DNA of 7,626 nucleotides, from assembly GCA_020445005.1 (NCBI GenBank), contig JAGRHM010000627.1, forward strand, positions 1-7,626, read 5' to 3'. The notes beneath the pieces are model-generated. The model ran no database searches and was not told where the DNA came from. It was given only the letters and a program-made list of their open reading frames with translations. Shown piece after piece: positions 4,917 through 7,626 of the stretch. Origin of the DNA: Candidatus Competibacteraceae bacterium (GTDB taxonomy: Bacteria; Pseudomonadota; Gammaproteobacteria; Competibacterales; Competibacteraceae). Every line of letters starts with the position of its first letter. Position 1 is the stretch's first letter. Made by a program: the position numbers and the translations under genes.

Positions 4917-7409
4917 CTATTCCCGGGGCGGTGCCTGACGCAGCAAGGACAACTCCTGGTCGCGCTGTCTCAGGCGTTCCGCTATCCCGGGGCGACGCTG
5001 TAAAAATGCTTCAAACCGTTCCCGCTTCAGACAGTACAGCCGGCATGGCGTGACGGTTACCACACTCGCATCCCCGGAGCCATGCCCCATTAAAGCCATT
5101 TCACCCAGACATTCCCCGGCGATCAGCGCGCCCAAATCATGATGCACCTGATCCTCGATCCGGGAGAAACGCAGTACGCCGCGACTCACCAGGTACAGAG
5201 CATCCGCCGGCTCGCCCTGCTGAAACAGCACTTCGCCAGCACTCAGGGTCAGTGGCTGCATGGACTGGCTGATTTCTCGCAGTGTTTCATCATCCAGTCC
5301 CGCAAACAGCGGCGTTCGGCGCAGATGACTGACGGGATCGTCCTTGAGAGGTTCAATCGGTTGCCCGCGCAAAAGAGCGAGTTGCCGGGAAAAGTCCACC
5401 TCCAGCGTCTCGGCTACGCCTCTGGGCAGCAGACCACGCTCAGCCTGTTCTTCGGTGGTCTCCAACTGGGCCAGCAACACCAGGCGCTTGCCCAGGCGCT
5501 CCTGCATGGCGCTCGCGAACTCCGGAAACTGCTCGCCGACCTTTTGCAATTGCTCGGCAGAGAGCCGATGCCAATGCTGATACCGTTGCCGCACTTCTTC
5601 CACCACATCGCCGGGTATGGATTCCAGTTTAGCCAACGCTTCCAGCGTCGCGAGCACATGACCGCTGCTCTGGTAATGTCCCCAGACCTGCTCATAATCG
5701 CGCGCGATGCGGGACAAATGCATGCGTTCGGCCAGCGGTTGCAGCCAGGCGTTGCGCTTGGCCAGCCGATAAAACCACTGCTCCAGCTTGCGCTTGACCC
5801 GATGCGAATGCACATGGGCAAGCTCGCCCTGGTATCTCAGGGCGTCAAGTTGCAGGTTCAGCACCAGCAACAACTCCCGCAGGGAGGCTTCGCTGAGATG
5901 ACCTTGATGATACATCTCGCTGTACAGGGTTCGCTCCTCGATCAGGGCGCGCAGGTAAAGCCGGTTGATCTCCTGCCGTCGGTCCATTTCGTCACGGCGC
6001 ATCTGCTCAATGGCCGAAGCCGTTTCCCGGAGCGCCTGATCGCATTCACGCACCCGCTCTTGAATAAGCCGGCTGGAAAATGCGCCGCCCCGCGCCAGGG
6101 CTGGCAGTCGCTCCATCGCTCGCTGGCGGGCAATCAACTCCCGTTCCAGAACAGCGATGCGATCGGCCAGCGGCGGCACATCCAGCCCCAGCCGGCGCAT
6201 CAACCCTTCAATGGTCAGGCCCTGCGCCAACAGGGTAAACAACACCGCGCCCATCGTCACCGCCAGAAATAATTCCCGATGCTCAAACGGAGGCAGGCTT
6301 AACACCAGAGCCAGGGCGATAGCCCCGCGCAGGCCGCCCCAGAACATGACAAACCGGTAGGGCCTACTGATGATGACCGCGCTGGGTAGCTTCTCCACCA
6401 GCGGCGCAGCCAGGAAGATGACCGCGGCCCGGGCCAGTAGCATAGCTCCCACCACCCAGACCAGAATATCCAGTGAACCCCATAGAGCCGCCAAGTCCAC
6501 CTGCATACCCACCAGCAGGAACAGCAAAGCATTCGCCATGAAGGCCAGTAATTCCCAGAAATGCTCCAAATAGGTGCGTACCGAATGAGAAATGCGGATG
6601 CGTCCCCAGGTGCCCAGCACCAGACCCGCGCCCACGGTCGCCATGACGCCGCTGAGATGCAGGATCTGTTCGGCGAACAGGAAGGAGAGATAGGCCAGGG
6701 CCGTGGTCAGACCGATCTCTATGAACGGTTCGGATTCCACCCAGCCAATCAGCGTACTCACGATATAGCCCATTACCATCCCCACCAGTAACCCGCCGAC
6801 AAACAGCACCACAAAGTCGACGGCCCCGGTGAGGAGCAGGTCGCCATTGAAAACGCCCGCCGTCAGGATTGCGACCAGAATCCGGGAGACCACAATAGCG
6901 CTGGCGTCGTTGAACAGGCTTTCACCTTCCACCAGGGTGGTCAGATTCTCCGGAGCGCCCAGTTGCCTGAACAGGGCGATGACCGCAACCGGATCGGTGG
7001 CGCTGAGGATCGCGCCCAGCAGCAGGGCGGCGACCAGAGGAATACCGGTAGCCAGCCAGACGATCAGGCCAATTAAACCGGTGGAAAGCAACAGACCGGG
7101 CACGGCCAGGAACAGAATCGGTGCCAGATTATGCCGTAATCGTCGGGCATCGAGCTGGTAGCTCGATTCAAAGATGAGGGTCGGCAAGAAAACGAACAGG
7201 ATCAGATCAGGCGAAATCTGGAGCGCATCCAGCAACTGCAACGGTTCGGGATAATAGCCCTGTAGCTCATTCAGGGCGATTCCAACTAATACCAGTAACA
7301 CCGTAAACGGTAGGCGGGTGCGCTTGGCAATGAGCAGAATGCCCAGCGCCACCAGGAGCAGGGTAAAAACTCCCCAGATGGCGTCGGCAATGATCGATGC
7401 ATGTTCCAT
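4917..7409 (-). CDS. CPA1-family Na+/H+ antiporter with C-terminal cyclic-nucleotide-binding-like domain
   Basis: This is an 830-residue protein in three parts. Residues about 8-405 form the NhaP/NHE-type membrane exchanger: FLPTLIFESSYQLD (74-87), SATDPVAV (136-143), EGESLFNDASAI (161-172) with the N167-D168 ion/proton site, and FWGGLRGAIAL (356-366) with the conserved R361. Residues about 415-695 are cytoplasmic, charged and helical with no membrane span; they include coiled-coil-like stretches at 417-438 and 448-530. Residues about 698-815 form a cNMP-binding-like beta-roll, with GEVLFQQGEPADALYLVSRG (725-744) and GECLGEMAL (765-773). The order matches plant SOS1 rather than sperm SLC9C1, since there is no voltage-sensor segment. 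The expected role is Na+ (or K+) efflux and pH control. E770 is kept, but the phosphate-binding Arg position is Gly779. GGGA on the minus strand lies 7 bases before the ATG. Plain NhaP antiporters are much shorter. Confidence 0.92.
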   Translation of the reverse strand: MEHASIIADAIWGVFTLLLVALGILLIAKRTRLPFTVLLVLVGIALNELQGYYPEPLQLLDALQISPDLILFVFLPTLIFESSYQLDARRLRHNLAPILFLAVPGLLLSTGLIGLIVWLATGIPLVAALLLGAILSATDPVAVIALFRQLGAPENLTTLVEGESLFNDASAIVVSRILVAILTAGVFNGDLLLTGAVDFVVLFVGGLLVGMVMGYIVSTLIGWVESEPFIEIGLTTALAYLSFLFAEQILHLSGVMATVGAGLVLGTWGRIRISHSVRTYLEHFWELLAFMANALLFLLVGMQVDLAALWGSLDILVWVVGAMLLARAAVIFLAAPLVEKLPSAVIISRPYRFVMFWGGLRGAIALALVLSLPPFEHRELFLAVTMGAVLFTLLAQGLTIEGLMRRLGLDVPPLADRIAVLERELIARQRAMERLPALARGGAFSSRLIQERVRECDQALRETASAIEQMRRDEMDRRQEINRLYLRALIEERTLYSEMYHQGHLSEASLRELLLVLNLQLDALRYQGELAHVHSHRVKRKLEQWFYRLAKRNAWLQPLAERMHLSRIARDYEQVWGHYQSSGHVLATLEALAKLESIPGDVVEEVRQRYQHWHRLSAEQLQKVGEQFPEFASAMQERLGKRLVLLAQLETTEEQAERGLLPRGVAETLEVDFSRQLALLRGQPIEPLKDDPVSHLRRTPLFAGLDDETLREISQSMQPLTLSAGEVLFQQGEPADALYLVSRGVLRFSRIEDQVHHDLGALIAGECLGEMALMGHGSGDASVVTVTPCRLYCLKRERFEAFLQRRPGIAERLRQRDQELSLLRQAPPRE

Positions 7410-7455
7410 CGGTTATTCCCAATGGTTCAGACAGTTTTTAGTGGGAGCAGAATTA

Positions 7456-7483
7456 ATTATGCCATGATTACAAAGAGTTTCAT
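7456..7483 (-). promoter_or_regulatory. Candidate extended -10 promoter of the Na+/H+ antiporter
   Basis: On the minus strand TGGCATAAT (7464-7456) matches the extended -10 pattern TGnTATAAT except for one base. ATGAAA (7483-7478) stands 16 bases upstream as a four-of-six -35. Transcription would begin near 7449, giving a leader of about 40 bases that contains the GGGA before the ATG at 7409. Position and direction suit the antiporter gene well. Confidence 0.42.
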
Positions 7484-7488
7484 ACTCT
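7474..7488. repeat. Short inverted repeat over the -35 box, possible operator
   Basis: AGAGT, five bases, then ACTCT form a perfect 5-bp dyad overlapping the candidate -35 of the antiporter promoter. A dimeric regulator could bind here, or it may be chance; a 5-bp dyad is not rare. Confidence 0.22.
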
Positions 7489-7527
7489 GGACTCGTTTCC
7501 GTCCAGGGCAATGGCGCTATATCGATC

Positions 7528-7540
7528 TAACAAATTGATT
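7528..7540 (-). promoter_or_regulatory. Candidate IHF binding site upstream of the antiporter
   Basis: The minus strand reads AATCAATTTGTTA, a full match to the IHF consensus WATCAANNNNTTR. The DNA on its 5' side on that strand is strongly AT-rich (7541-7555), as at many strong IHF sites. It lies about 45 bases upstream of the candidate -35, a position from which DNA bending could bring in an activator. The match is by eye; IHF occupancy is inference. Confidence 0.35.
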
Positions 7541-7560
7541 TAATTTAATATTAACTCATC

Positions 7561-7582
7561 AAGACACGACGCTCGTGCTTTT
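7561..7582 (+). terminator. Hairpin with short T-run, possible terminator
   Basis: AAG-A-CACGA pairs with TCGTG-CTT around a CGC loop: eight pairs with the A at 7564 bulged. On the plus strand it ends in four Ts. No rightward gene precedes it here, so a terminator role is uncertain. It may instead mark the border of a transcript entering from the right. The surrounding gene-free stretch 7410-7626 contains no ORF longer than about 24 codons. Confidence 0.25.
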
Positions 7583-7626
7583 CATCCAGCAATTCCCGGC
7601 ATCTTTCCTAGTCTTTGATTGATAAT

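Noticed and set aside
5139..6272. A 377-codon open frame on the plus strand opposite the Na+/H+ antiporter
   Set aside because: Its codons lie exactly opposite those of the antiporter. In that register stops arise only from TTA, CTA and TCA codons, which are rare in this GC-rich gene, so a long antisense frame is expected. Its product is Gln/Leu/His-rich without any recognisable domain.
7446..7464. TGGCA...TGC as a possible sigma54 promoter near the IHF-like site
   Set aside because: A sigma54 promoter needs 10 bases between the GG and GC doublets. Here there are 13, and the -12 element is CTGC rather than TTGC, so the sigma70 extended -10 reading is preferred.
7464..7538. A 24-codon plus-strand ORF starting MITKSFILW in the right-hand gene-free region
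   Set aside because: It is very short, has no Shine-Dalgarno sequence, runs over the candidate promoter and IHF site, and is not recognisable.
1..7626. CRISPR arrays, tRNA/rRNA genes, insertion sequences, phage or defence genes
   Set aside because: I looked on both strands for regular repeats, cloverleaf-like segments, transposase motifs and nuclease or toxin signatures and saw none. The content is ordinary metabolic and transport genes.

Overview
The window looks like chromosomal DNA from a GC-rich proteobacterium, most likely a gammaproteobacterium. This rests on protein-family resemblance and codon use; no rRNA or tRNA is present to fix the taxonomy. Coding density is very high. There is no sign of a phage, insertion sequence, CRISPR array or RNA gene.

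The layout alternates strands. (1) The 3' end of a PQQ-type sugar dehydrogenase runs rightward to 385. (2) A leftward pair follows: an MFS permease (546-1754) and, 4 bases behind its stop, a probable 48-residue single-span membrane peptide (395-541). (3) A rightward pair encodes a small exported DUF4124-like protein (1871-2158) and a ChaA-type Ca2+(Na+)/H+ antiporter (2161-3300), spaced for translational coupling. (4) A leftward lipoprotein of unknown function (3326-3880) lies back to back with a rightward EamA/DMT permease (3947-4912). (5) A large leftward CPA1 Na+/H+ antiporter (4917-7409) carries a long cytoplasmic helical region and a C-terminal cyclic-nucleotide-binding-like domain. (6) The last 217 bases, 7410-7626, hold no gene. 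They contain a plausible promoter for the antiporter, a small inverted repeat over its -35, a full match to the IHF consensus in AT-rich DNA, and a hairpin.

Four of the eight genes are multi-span transporters, and two of those are cation/proton antiporters (ChaA-like and CPA1-CNBD). A loose theme of ion, pH and envelope homeostasis is reasonable, but the strand switches mean this is not one operon and the genes need not act together. The three tail-to-tail junctions are only 9, 25 and 4 bases long and lack convincing intrinsic terminators, so opposing transcripts probably overlap.

I did not find a clearly new multi-gene system. The points most worth a second look are the antiporter's nucleotide-binding fold, which lacks the usual phosphate-binding arginine; the regulatory region upstream of that gene; the small membrane peptide behind the MFS gene; and the coupling of a periplasmic DUF4124-like protein to a Ca2+/H+ antiporter.
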